From contig MZGK01000021.1 in assembly GCA_002085025.1 (NCBI GenBank), forward strand, positions 1 through 43,262: a stretch of 43,262 nt of DNA, read 5' to 3'. The notes below the pieces were generated by a model. The model saw only the letters and a list, made by a program, of their open reading frames with translations, did no database searches and was not told the origin of the DNA. The position numbers and the translations under genes are program-made. Within the stretch, counting starts at the first letter, position 1, and each line of letters begins with the position of its first letter. The stretch comes from Candidatus Omnitrophica bacterium 4484_213 (GTDB taxonomy: Bacteria; Omnitrophota; 4484-213). Below, one piece after another: positions 1-5,944 of this stretch.

Positions 1-83
1 AAACGCGAATTTCCGCGAATCTGAGACGCTAATATTCGCGGGAATTCGTCTATTTTTATTCGCGACTATTTACATTCCGCGTC
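1..83. repeat. GCGAATT word array downstream of rplE
   Basis: Short variants of one word (GCGAATTTCCGCGAAT, ATTCGCGGGAATTCG, ATTCGCGAC) occur in both orientations, so the stretch can fold on itself. It runs through the rplE stop codon at 56-58, and the last residues of L5 are read from it. No gene is visible in 1-55. Confidence 0.7.
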
Positions 84-622
84 TTAAACGGCATTCCAAA
101 CATTGTCAATAACTCTTTTGCTTCTTGTTTGGTCTTATTATTAGCAACTACAATCGTAATATCCATACCTCGTATTTTATCTACTGTATCTATGTCAATT
201 TCCGGAAAAGTAATCTGTTCTTTTATAGCCAGTGTATAATTCCCTTGCTGGTCAAAAACATCCTTTAGCCCCGAAAAATCTTTGACTCGGGGTAAAGCAA
301 CATTCACCAAACGGTCTAAAAATTCATACATCCTTTTTTTCCTTAAGGTAACCTTACATCCTACGCTCATCCCCTTTCTAATTTTAAAATTAGAAATAGA
401 CTTCTTCGCTTTTGTTTTTATAGGTTTTTGCCCGCTAATAAGAGCGAGCTCTTTGGCTATCTGGTCTAAAACCGCGCTCCCCTCTCCCGAACCCACATTT
501 ATAACAATCTTCTCCAGATATGGGGTTTGCATCCTATTCTTATAGCCAAATTTCTTTACCATTTGAGGAACAATCTCCTCTCTATATTTCTTTAACAGTC
601 TGGGAATATATTTCTTAGTCAT
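56..622 (-). CDS. rplE: 50S ribosomal protein L5
   Basis: L5 binds 5S rRNA and helps place it in the central protuberance of the large subunit. The 188-residue product has the full family length and recognisable L5 blocks: [18 protein letters not shown] near residue 29, the [20 protein letters not shown] core near residue 76, and the C-terminal [11 protein letters not shown] segment. The start is ATG at 620-622. It is the last spc-operon gene in the window; rpsN or rpsH, which usually follow, would lie outside. It is separated from rplX by 158 bases of repeat instead of the usual few bases. Its last residues (NVNSRE) are encoded by the GCGAATT word array at the window edge. Confidence 0.98.
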   Translation of the reverse strand: MTKKYIPRLLKKYREEIVPQMVKKFGYKNRMQTPYLEKIVINVGSGEGSAVLDQIAKELALISGQKPIKTKAKKSISNFKIRKGMSVGCKVTLRKKRMYEFLDRLVNVALPRVKDFSGLKDVFDQQGNYTLAIKEQITFPEIDIDTVDKIRGMDITIVVANNKTKQEAKELLTMFGMPFKTRNVNSRE

Positions 623-628
623 ATTAAG

Positions 629-777
629 GTTACCAACTCACCAGAAAACCACAGGGGTTAGAAAGGGATAGTAAGGGTTAACAAGGGGTAGTAGGGGAGT
701 TTCCCATTCCCTTTCTAAACCTTACCACCCCCTTATCACCCATACTAACCCTTTTTTCCTCCCTGGTGTGCTGGTGA
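629..777. repeat. GGGTTAGAAAGGGATAG element, copy 1
   Basis: This imperfect palindrome of about 145 bases fills the rplX-rplE gap. The left arm reads ACAGGGGTTAGAAAGGGATA and related words. The right arm, from about 704, is its rough reverse complement (CATTCCCTTTCTAAACC ... CATACTAACCC). Outer flanks are CACCAG on the left and CTGGTG on the right. Further copies lie at 4790-4880, 27064-27195 and 32213-32352. In sense orientation this copy forms the leader of rplE. Confidence 0.85.
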
Positions 778-780
778 TTT

Positions 781-1092
781 CTATATCTTCTCTCCGCACC
801 CCCTACACACTCTTATCTTAGAGCCGTCTTTAAGAATTTCTGTCCTAAACCTTGTTCCTCGTGAACATCTCGGGCAAAAAAGCATCACATTAGAAATATC
901 TAAGGGAGCCTCTTGAGAAATAATCCCTCCCTGGGGATTTCTCTGGCTTGGACGAGTGACTTTTTTAACTATATTTACCCCCTCTACAAGAACTTTCCTT
1001 TTGGGAGGAAAAACCTTCAAAACCTTTCCCTTCATTCCTTTATTCTTTCCGGCAACAGCAATGACTAAATCGCCTTTTTTTATTTGCAGCAT
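781..1092 (-). CDS. rplX: 50S ribosomal protein L24
   Basis: L24 is an early assembly protein of the large subunit that binds the 5' domain of 23S rRNA. The 103-residue product opens with the KOW-type block KKGDLVIAVAGKNKGMKGKV and continues with VEGVNIVKKVTRPSQRNPQGGI, both typical of bacterial L24. The C-terminus holds two cysteine pairs, CPRC near residue 74 and CRGC near residue 96, forming a zinc-ribbon-like end that only some L24 proteins carry. It lies between rplN and rplE in the standard spc order, but with repeat-filled gaps on both sides. The start is ATG at 1090-1092. Confidence 0.98.
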   Translation of the reverse strand: MLQIKKGDLVIAVAGKNKGMKGKVLKVFPPKRKVLVEGVNIVKKVTRPSQRNPQGGIISQEAPLDISNVMLFCPRCSRGTRFRTEILKDGSKIRVCRGCGEKI

Positions 1093-1099
1093 TTCATTC

Positions 1100-1190
1100 C
1101 TGTAAGTAGCGAGCAGAGAAACATCTACAAATTTACTAATCTATACGAATGCTTTTATTCGTAAATTCGTAAGAGACTCGTAATCAGTTG
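1100..1190. repeat. ACGAAT word array between rplN and rplX
   Basis: The 128-base rplN-rplX gap contains words such as ATACGAATGC, ATTCGTAAATTCGTAAG and ACAAATTTACTAAT in both orientations. They can pair around 1146-1170. No ORF with a ribosome binding site is visible. Confidence 0.6.
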
Positions 1191-1220
1191 ATAGTTTTCT
1201 TGTTACTCTCTACTTTTGGG

Positions 1221-1589
1221 CTATACCACTTCTGGTGCCAAGGAGATAATTTTAGTAAATCCTCTATCTCGCAATTCGCGAGCAACCGGGCCAAAAACCC
1301 GCGTTCCTCGCGGATTATTCTGGGCATCGACGAGAATCACAGCATTAGAATCAAACCGCAAATAAGAACCATCCTCTCGACGAACCGGACTCTTTGTCCT
1401 CGCTACTACCCCCCTAACTACCTCTCCTTTTTTTATCGTACTTCCCGGAATTACCTCTTTTACATTGCTGATAATAATATCCCCCACGGAAGCATATTTC
1501 CGATTGCCCCGCTTCAATACTTTAATACAAGAAACCTTCTTTGCCCCTGAATTATCAGCAACTGTCAAAATTGTGCGCATTTGAATCAT
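1221..1589 (-). CDS. rplN: 50S ribosomal protein L14
   Basis: L14 sits at the subunit interface and contacts 16S rRNA through bridge B8. The product has 122 residues, the normal length, and the family blocks [17 protein letters not shown] at the N-terminus and [20 protein letters not shown] near residue 79, followed by [26 protein letters not shown] chose ATG at 1587-1589; the frame is open one codon further to a GTG at 1592, but MIQ is the canonical L14 start. It is preceded by rpsQ across a 77-base repeat-filled gap. Position and neighbours match the spc operon. Confidence 0.97.
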   Translation of the reverse strand: MIQMRTILTVADNSGAKKVSCIKVLKRGNRKYASVGDIIISNVKEVIPGSTIKKGEVVRGVVARTKSPVRREDGSYLRFDSNAVILVDAQNNPRGTRVFGPVARELRDRGFTKIISLAPEVV

Positions 1590-1592
1590 CAC

Positions 1593-1666
1593 TTAAACAA
1601 TGACGAATTCCTCACCGACCAATTAAGGAATGAGTTTAATTTCCCCCTTTCATCATTCGGGTTTCG
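1593..1666. repeat. AATGACGAATTC / AAATGACGAAACC words in the rpsQ-rplN gap
   Basis: Short related words face each other across the gap (ACAATGACGAATTCC on the left, CATTCGGGTTTCGTCATTTG on the right), with TTAAGGAATGAG in between. They make an imperfect hairpin that would form in the mRNA upstream of rplN. Confidence 0.6.
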
Positions 1667-1906
1667 TCATTTGCTAATTTCTACTATCCTCCACCTCTTG
1701 TCTTTGGACAAAGGACGCGTTTCTCTAATCTTCACTTTCTCCCCTATTTTGCTTTTATTCTCTGGGTCATCAACCTTGAGTTTGGAAAACTTCTTGATTA
1801 TCTTATTATAAACCGGGTGTTTAACTAAACGCATAACCTTCACCACTCTGGTTTTATCCATTTTATCGCTTACTACTATTCCTGTCCTTTCCTTACGCTT
1901 GCTCAT
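1667..1906 (-). CDS. rpsQ: 30S ribosomal protein S17
   Basis: S17 is a primary 16S rRNA-binding protein of the OB-fold type. The 79-residue product shows the family core [20 protein letters not shown] near residue 6, then [21 protein letters not shown] and the signature [21 protein letters not shown] towards the end. Its ATG overlaps the rpmC stop codon (ATGA, 1903-1906), so the two are translationally coupled. A 20-base block containing its AGAGAGAGGA Shine-Dalgarno sequence is present twice, 22 bases apart (1906-1925 and 1928-1947), just upstream of the start. Confidence 0.98.
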   Translation of the reverse strand: MSKRKERTGIVVSDKMDKTRVVKVMRLVKHPVYNKIIKKFSKLKVDDPENKSKIGEKVKIRETRPLSKDKRWRIVEISK

Positions 1907-2112
1907 TTTTCCTCTCTCTTTGTAGGGTTTTTCCTCTCTCTTTGTAGAGTTAAGACCCGCGCAATATCTTTTCTCATCTGCTTAATTTGAGCAAACTTTT
2001 CAAGCTTCCCTGTTTTCATCTTTTGTCTTAAAATAAAGAGTTCTCTTCTCAAAGCCTCTAATTTCTGCGTCAATTCTTCTTTGGTTAATTCTCGCAATTC
2101 TTTCGCTTTCAT
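1903..2112 (-). CDS. rpmC: 50S ribosomal protein L29
   Basis: L29 is a two-helix protein at the exit of the peptide tunnel, next to L23. The 69-residue product has the family pattern: [20 protein letters not shown] followed by [20 protein letters not shown] and the arginine-rich [13 protein letters not shown]. The last dozen residues ([10 protein letters not shown]) are encoded by the 22-base tandem duplication that also repeats the rpsQ ribosome binding site, so the C-terminus is probably slightly longer than in the ancestor. The stop overlaps the rpsQ start by four bases. Upstream, 173 bases of a multi-hairpin element separate it from rplP, where these genes usually touch. Confidence 0.97.
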   Translation of the reverse strand: MKAKELRELTKEELTQKLEALRRELFILRQKMKTGKLEKFAQIKQMRKDIARVLTLQRERKNPTKREEK

Positions 2113-2116
2113 TCAA

Positions 2117-2280
2117 TAAGTTCATAACTTACGGAAGTGCGGAGCACGACGTAGGTTATTTGAACGCATTGAACCCTGCTAAATCCGCCTCCGGCGGAAT
2201 TTCGCCTTCAGCGAAATTATTCAACAGGGTAAATTCAACTAACAGATCTGCGAAGCACAAAGTGTTTCGCAAATCTGAGT
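2117..2280. repeat. three-module hairpin element, copy 1 (rplP-rpmC gap)
   Basis: Three modules follow each other. Module A (about 2120-2166) pairs GTTCATAACTTACG with CGTAGGTTATTTGAAC. Module B (2169-2240) has an outer stem ATTGAACCCTGCTAAAT with ATTATTCAACAGGGTAAATT and two inner hairpins, CCGCCTCCGGCGG and AATTTCGCCTTCAGCGAAAT. Module C (2243-2277) pairs CAGATCTGCGAAGCAC with GTGTTTCGCAAATCTG. The same A-B-C plan recurs at 5787-5940 with different A and C sequences but a nearly identical B. Confidence 0.85.
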
Positions 2281-2285
2281 TTCAT

Positions 2286-2690
2286 TTACCGTTCTACAAA
2301 CTCCGTTCGAAAAGGCAATTTATGAGCACAAAGCCGCATTGCCTCGCGGGCTAACTCCCGAGGAACCCCTTCTATTTCAAATAAAACCCTTCCTGGCCGA
2401 ACTACACAAACCCAATGGTCGGGCGTCCCCTTTCCTTTACCCATCCTTGTTTCCGCTGGTTTCTTGCTTACTGGTTTATCCGGGAAAACCCTTATCCAGA
2501 TCTTTCCTCCCCGTTGAACCTTACGGGTTAAAGCCACACGGGCGGCTTCAATCTGATTATCCCTAAACCAGCCACACTCGATTGCTTTCAAACCATATTT
2601 ACCAAAATTAAGCTGGCAACTTTTTGTACTTATCCCCTTGCGACGGCCCCGCTGGATTCTACGGTATTTAACTCTCTTTGGCATTAACAT
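2286..2690 (-). CDS. rplP: 50S ribosomal protein L16
   Basis: L16 binds 23S rRNA near the A-site tRNA elbow. The 134-residue product has the usual N-terminus [19 protein letters not shown] and the blocks [20 protein letters not shown] and [20 protein letters not shown], then [19 protein letters not shown] and an intact C-terminal helix. ATG at 2688-2690 is preferred because MLMPKR is the canonical family start, although an ATG two codons on would also read. It follows rpsC in the standard S10 order, with a 60-base AAGAACT word array between them. Confidence 0.98.
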   Translation of the reverse strand: MLMPKRVKYRRIQRGRRKGISTKSCQLNFGKYGLKAIECGWFRDNQIEAARVALTRKVQRGGKIWIRVFPDKPVSKKPAETRMGKGKGTPDHWVCVVRPGRVLFEIEGVPRELAREAMRLCAHKLPFRTEFVER

Positions 2691-2692
2691 TG

Positions 2693-2758
2693 TTATAAGA
2701 ACTGAAGAACATAAGAACTAAAGAATTTTGTTCTTCCGTTTTTTAGTTCCTCAGTTTT
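2693..2758. repeat. AAGAACTGAAGAAC word array between rpsC and rplP
   Basis: Words ATAAGAACTGAAGAACATAA and GAACTAAAGAATTTTG face TTCTTCCGTTTTTTAGTTCC, forming an imperfect palindrome. It overlaps the rpsC stop codon by a few bases. Confidence 0.65.
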
Positions 2759-3464
2759 TAGGTTTCCATTTTGATTTTTCTCGAGAAGCCTTGTTTAAAA
2801 ATTTGCTCTCTGAACCAAAAGAACTTTGGTTTAGCTTCTTATTAATCTCTTCCCCTTTATAAACCCATACCTTTACTCCGATTATGCCATAAGTAGTGTG
2901 GGCCTCCCAAAATCCATAATCAATATTCGCCTTGAAGGTATGTAAAGGGATCTTTCCCTCGCGATATCCCTGGCTACGAGCAATCTCTGCTCCGGCTAAT
3001 CTCCCTGTACAAACTATTCTTATTCCTCTTATGCCATGGCTTAGGGCTGAACTAATTGCCTTCTTCATTGCCCGCCGAAAGGGAACTCGTTTCTCTAACT
3101 GAAAAGCCACTCCTTCGGCAATTAATTGGGCATCTGTTTCTACTTCTTTCATTTCCTTTATATCAATATAAACATCTCTTTTTATCAAATTATAAATGTC
3201 CTCTTTCAAGCGGTCAATCTCCTGCCCCCTTCTGCCAATAATTATCCCTGCCTTGGCTGGATAAATATCAATTTTAACCTTATCGCCAAGGCGACTTATC
3301 TCAATCTTAGAGATTCCACTATGCAAGAGTTTCTTTTTAATATAGCGGCGGATAAGGATATCCTCATAAAGAAACTGGGCGTATTGTTTTCTGTCAAACC
3401 ACTTTGACCGCCACTGCTTGGTCAGAATCAAGCGATTGCTTAAGGGTAATATCTTCTGTCCCAT
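2751..3464 (-). CDS. rpsC: 30S ribosomal protein S3
   Basis: S3 sits at the mRNA entry channel of the small subunit. The 237-residue product has the N-terminal domain, the KH domain with the GxxG loop in AGIIIGRRGQEIDRLKEDIY near residue 73, and the C-terminal domain with GIRIVCTGRLAGAEIARSQG and EGKIPLHTFKANIDYGFWEA. The family signature is complete. The ATG at 3462-3464 is preceded by CAGGAG with good spacing. That ribosome binding site lies in the tail of a decayed nucleotidyltransferase gene, which has replaced the usual rplV-rpsC junction, so S3 translation here depends on sequence supplied by the inserted remnant. Confidence 0.97.
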   Translation of the reverse strand: MGQKILPLSNRLILTKQWRSKWFDRKQYAQFLYEDILIRRYIKKKLLHSGISKIEISRLGDKVKIDIYPAKAGIIIGRRGQEIDRLKEDIYNLIKRDVYIDIKEMKEVETDAQLIAEGVAFQLEKRVPFRRAMKKAISSALSHGIRGIRIVCTGRLAGAEIARSQGYREGKIPLHTFKANIDYGFWEAHTTYGIIGVKVWVYKGEEINKKLNQSSFGSESKFLNKASREKSKWKPKN

Positions 3465-3474
3465 TTGGCTCCTG

Positions 3475-3821
3475 AATTATTTCATCGAGATTAAAAACTT
3501 TAATTCTATCCCTTTTCTTTTTAATCTCTTGAATTAAACTATCTTCTTGTTTTAAACTCTTTGGACGAAAATCCGATCGGCTCTAATCCTTGGCGGACCT
3601 CTTCACCTTTCCTTTTGCTCCAAATATTCTAATGTTTGAAGACTATCTTTAAACTTAGGCGAGACAATGCAAACATTAATGTCGCTCCACTTTTTTCTTC
3701 CATTTATCTGCGAACCAAAGATAATTACTTGATTTATAGGAAAAGCATCTTCCTGAGATAATCTCTGAACATATCGTTTGACGATTTTGCTTGCTTTTTT
3801 TGCAATTCTTCTTTTAACCAT
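3475..3821 (-). pseudogene. MNT-type nucleotidyltransferase antitoxin remnant with frameshifts
   Basis: The intact 72-residue frame (3603-3821) reads IVKRYVQRL, then FPINQVIIFGSQ and the minimal nucleotidyltransferase motif ending KKWSDINVCIV. The family consensus is GS...SDxD, so the second catalytic aspartate is Asn here. The frame stops after EYLEQKER. One frame over, homology continues with EEVRQGLEPIGFSSKEF, and in a third frame with KQEDSLIQEIKKKRD and FNLDEII, the usual C-terminus of the family. At least two indels therefore separate pieces of one gene of about 115 codons. Its partner, a HEPN remnant, lies directly upstream. MNT proteins normally neutralise HEPN toxins by AMPylation; this one is almost certainly inactive. 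Confidence 0.8.
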
Positions 3822-3970
3822 AAGAATAAACTTTGAGTTATCTTCAAATATTTCTGGGCAGATTCTCTTTTATTATACCTCTTATAAAACTCAAATTTTT
3901 CATCGGCATAACGGCCGGCAATATTAAAAGTAGAAATTTGGCATTCTGTCCGAAGCGAAACTTCGGACAT
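3734..3970 (-). pseudogene. HEPN-domain toxin remnant, N-terminus missing
   Basis: About 50 residues match the C-terminal helix of HEPN proteins: QISTFNIAGRYADEKFEFYK, then RESAQKYLKITQSLFLWLKE. The N-terminal helices and the Rx4-6H RNase motif are absent. The apparent start MSEVSLRTE is read from a TGTCCGAAGCGAAAC hairpin repeat at 3947-3982, so the gene was cut by, or fused to, that repeat. The 3' part overlaps the nucleotidyltransferase start by 88 bases, more than the few bases usual in HEPN-MNT pairs, which suggests that the original stop was lost. The pair lies inside the S10 operon between rplV and rpsC. Confidence 0.7.
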
Positions 3971-3982
3971 TTACTTCGGACA
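3947..3982. repeat. TGTCCGAAG hairpin, copy 1
   Basis: A perfect hairpin, TGTCCGAAG-CGAAA-CTTCGGACA (3947-3969), is followed by a second half-copy, ACTTCGGACAG. The same hairpin is at 34274-34296, and a variant is at 34088-34120. It marks the broken 5' edge of the HEPN remnant. Confidence 0.8.
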
Positions 3983-4055
3983 GTGTTTTAATGATTATTG
4001 CCTGTCTAAGAAGAAATGTGCACGTCCCTAATTTCCGTGTCCCCAATTTTCCTAA

Positions 4056-4773
4056 TTAGCAGCAGAGGGCGTAAGCTTTTACGCAGGCATTCCCATCTGG
4101 GCTTGATTCCCAATATAGTCCCGGTCCATAAATATGCCAAGTTCCGCCTTTCCAGCAGTTTTTGGATATGATTTCTGGATGCCATTGGCACTAGTCGACA
4201 GATGACCACTACATTCTCCACCACCACTTATTAACCATTTATCTGAGGGACAGGAAACATCACAACTAATTGAGCCGGAGTACTGGCAGCATTCCTTCTC
4301 AACAATCTCACAATCACTAAATCCTCCTTCCCTACCAACTCCCCTCACCTCATAGACAGTATCACTTTGGCTATCCCAGCCAGCGGTATAATCATACTGA
4401 TGATTGGGGTTACCTGTGGGATAGGTATCCTTGAAGATAACTACATCATTAGCATTAAAGCTTATCTCTTCTTTACTGCCATCGGGCATAATCTTAAATC
4501 CTCCGGTTTTATTATCATATCCTCCTTCTTCTACCGGTTTTCTCCAATACATACCATCAATCCTGCTGCTCCCCATTATACTTGCCCTTTGGGCAAGTCC
4601 CCTAACTCACTTTGAGAACCTATTGGGGTTACAATAGTGCGGATTTTTATTTCATCAGCAGAAGCGGGTAGCGGGGTACAGGTAGAGGGTAGCGGGCAAA
4701 AGACAGAAAACAGAAGAAACAAAAAAGCGGAAACCGATAACCGCAAACCAATAACCGAAAATAGCTTTTTCAT
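4056..4773 (-). pseudogene. frameshifted secreted protein with signal peptide
   Basis: Three frames join into one secreted protein. Frame 1 (4576-4773) is a signal peptide, MKKLFSVIGLRLSVSAFLFL and onward, ending in ASADEIKIRTIVTPIGSQSE. Frame 2 (to about 4145) carries SRIDGMYWRKPVEEGGYDNK, GGFKIMPDGSKEEISFNAND and a Cys-rich end with CDVSCPSDKWLISGGGECSG. In frame 3 the end is WHIYGPGLYWESSPDGNACV then KAYALCC and a stop at 4056-4058. This completes the recurring C-G-G-G-C ... W ... AYALC pattern of some bacterial surface or tail-type domains. Two single-base changes, near 4580 and near 4145, explain all breaks. I do not recognise a specific function. The signal-peptide DNA is itself built of intergenic-type words (GGTTATTGGTTTGCGGTTAT). 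Confidence 0.75.
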
Positions 4774-4789
4774 TTTGACTCCCTTGACT

Positions 4790-4880
4790 ATGGGTTAACA
4801 GGGGTTAGTATAGGTTAGTAAGGGCTAGAAAGGGAATGAAAAACTCCCTTCCTACCCCTCGCTAACCCTTTTTTCCTTAG
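4790..4880. repeat. GGGTTAGAAAGGGATAG element, copy 2 (shorter)
   Basis: The words TATGGGTTAACAGGGGTTAG and AAGGGCTAGAAAGGGAATGA are followed by CTTCCTACCCCTCGCTAACC, the same palindromic family as at 629-777 but with a reduced right arm. It lies between rplV and the broken secreted-protein gene. Confidence 0.75.
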
Positions 4881-4885
4881 CGAAC

Positions 4886-5221
4886 TTATTTCCTATCTAA
4901 CTCTACATACAAATGCACTGTGCGGTGCAATATCGGTGTTGCCCTGCCCATTGCCTTCGGTTTAAACCTCTTTAGGCGCGGACCATCCTCGGCAACTATC
5001 TTGGCAATATAAATATCCTTGGGACCTATTTCTTTCTCCTTTTGTTGGGCATTGCTGATTGCTGATTTTAAAACCTTTTGAACACAATAGACTGCTCTTT
5101 TGTTGGTAGCCTCTAATATCGCTAAAGCCTTATCTACCCTCTCTCCCCGAATTAGGTCAATGACCTTTCTTACTTTATAAGGGCTTCCCTTCAAGTATTT
5201 TCCTTTTGCGGAGGCAAGCAT
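4886..5221 (-). CDS. rplV: 50S ribosomal protein L22
   Basis: L22 spans the large subunit and lines the peptide exit tunnel with a long beta hairpin, near the macrolide site. The 111-residue product has normal length: YLKGSPYKVRKVIDLIRGER near residue 9, VLKSAISNAQQ near residue 50 and the hairpin region AEDGPRLKRFKPKAMGRATP near residue 76, then HRTVHLYVELDRK. It follows rpsS in the usual S10 order but is separated from it by 273 bases of composite repeat. In transcription order it is then followed not by rpsC but by 1.4 kb of decayed genes. Confidence 0.97.
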   Translation of the reverse strand: MLASAKGKYLKGSPYKVRKVIDLIRGERVDKALAILEATNKRAVYCVQKVLKSAISNAQQKEKEIGPKDIYIAKIVAEDGPRLKRFKPKAMGRATPILHRTVHLYVELDRK

Positions 5222-5225
5222 AATA

Positions 5226-5494
5226 ACTCAACTTTGGCCTTACCAAAGTTGAGAAGCACCAAATTACAAGCACCAGATTACAAACAAGCACCAAATTACA
5301 ATAACCAATGACCAAAACAACTACTTAAGAGCATTCTCTTGTTATTCTTTGTTCAATCATTGTAATTTTGGTTCACCCTGTTAAATAATTCCGCCAGAGG
5401 CGAAATTGCCACGAAGTGGTATTTAACAGGGGCAATTGTGATTTGTAATTTGGGATTTGGAATTTTACGAACTTTGGCACTTGCCAAAGTTCGG
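5226..5494. repeat. nested composite palindrome in the rpsS-rplV gap
   Basis: The gap has rough twofold symmetry. An outer hairpin AACTTTGGCCTTACCAAAGT lies at the left end, and CGAACTTTGGCACTTGCCAA with its complement lies at the right end (about 5469-5494). Inside are words such as CACCAAATTACAAGCACC (left, 5258-5310) and TTGTAATTTGGGATTTGG (right, 5440-5465). In the centre is a module-B stem CCCTGTTAAAT / ATTTAACAGGG (5384-5439) with two small inner hairpins. No ORF is visible. Confidence 0.8.
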
Positions 5495-5779
5495 TCATTT
5501 CTTATCCTTTGATTTTTCTGTCTTTGAACCGTGTTTTTTAAAGATACGCGTAGGAGCAAACTCACCCAATTTATACCCTACCATATTTTCAGAAACAAAC
5601 ACGGGGATAAAACTCTTTCCATTATGAACAAGAAAGGTATATCCGACAAACTCCGGAATTATTGTTGAACGACGCGACCAGGTCTTGATCGCCTTTTTTT
5701 CTCTGCTATTTCTTAATCTGTTTATCTTTTCTAATAATCCCCTATCCACATAAGGCCCTTTCTTGATTGATCGTCCCAT
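5495..5779 (-). CDS. rpsS: 30S ribosomal protein S19
   Basis: S19 binds the 16S rRNA head with S13 near the A-site finger. The 94-residue product is full length: [19 protein letters not shown], then [40 protein letters not shown] and the typical [13 protein letters not shown] end with a short lysine-rich tail. In the usual S10 operon rplB precedes it; here the gene transcribed immediately before it is rpoC, 165 bases away across a multi-hairpin element. The genes that normally lie between rpoC and rpsS (rpsL, rpsG, fusA, tuf, rpsJ, rplC, rplD, rplW, rplB) are absent from this locus. Confidence 0.98.
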   Translation of the reverse strand: MGRSIKKGPYVDRGLLEKINRLRNSREKKAIKTWSRRSTIIPEFVGYTFLVHNGKSFIPVFVSENMVGYKLGEFAPTRIFKKHGSKTEKSKDKK

Positions 5780-5786
5780 TCAATGA

Positions 5787-5940
5787 GCCCCAAACTTATG
5801 GAGTGCAAGCGAACATAAGTTTGTTGGGCGAATTGAACCCTGTTAAATCCGCCTACGGCGGAATTCCGCCTTCAGCGAAATTATTTAACAGGGTAAGTTC
5901 AACCATACGATTTAGCTTCGGCTTCGTCTCGCTAAATCGT
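5787..5940. repeat. three-module hairpin element, copy 2 (rpoC-rpsS junction)
   Basis: Module A (5787-5828) pairs GCCCCAAACTTATG with CATAAGTTTGTTGGGC. Module B (5833-5902) has an outer stem TTGAACCCTGTTAAAT with ATTTAACAGGGTAAGTTCAA and inner hairpins CCGCCTACGGCGG and TTCCGCCTTCAGCGAAA. Module C (5907-5940) pairs ACGATTTAGC with GCTAAATCGT. The plan matches 2117-2280. It fills nearly the whole gap and sits exactly where the str/S10 genes are missing. Confidence 0.88.
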
Positions 5941-5944
5941 GGTT

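Noticed and set aside
4056-4773. Prophage tail or shufflon locus
   Set aside because: Only one broken gene with a Cys-rich end is present. There is no recombinase, no inverted crossover sites and no other phage gene.
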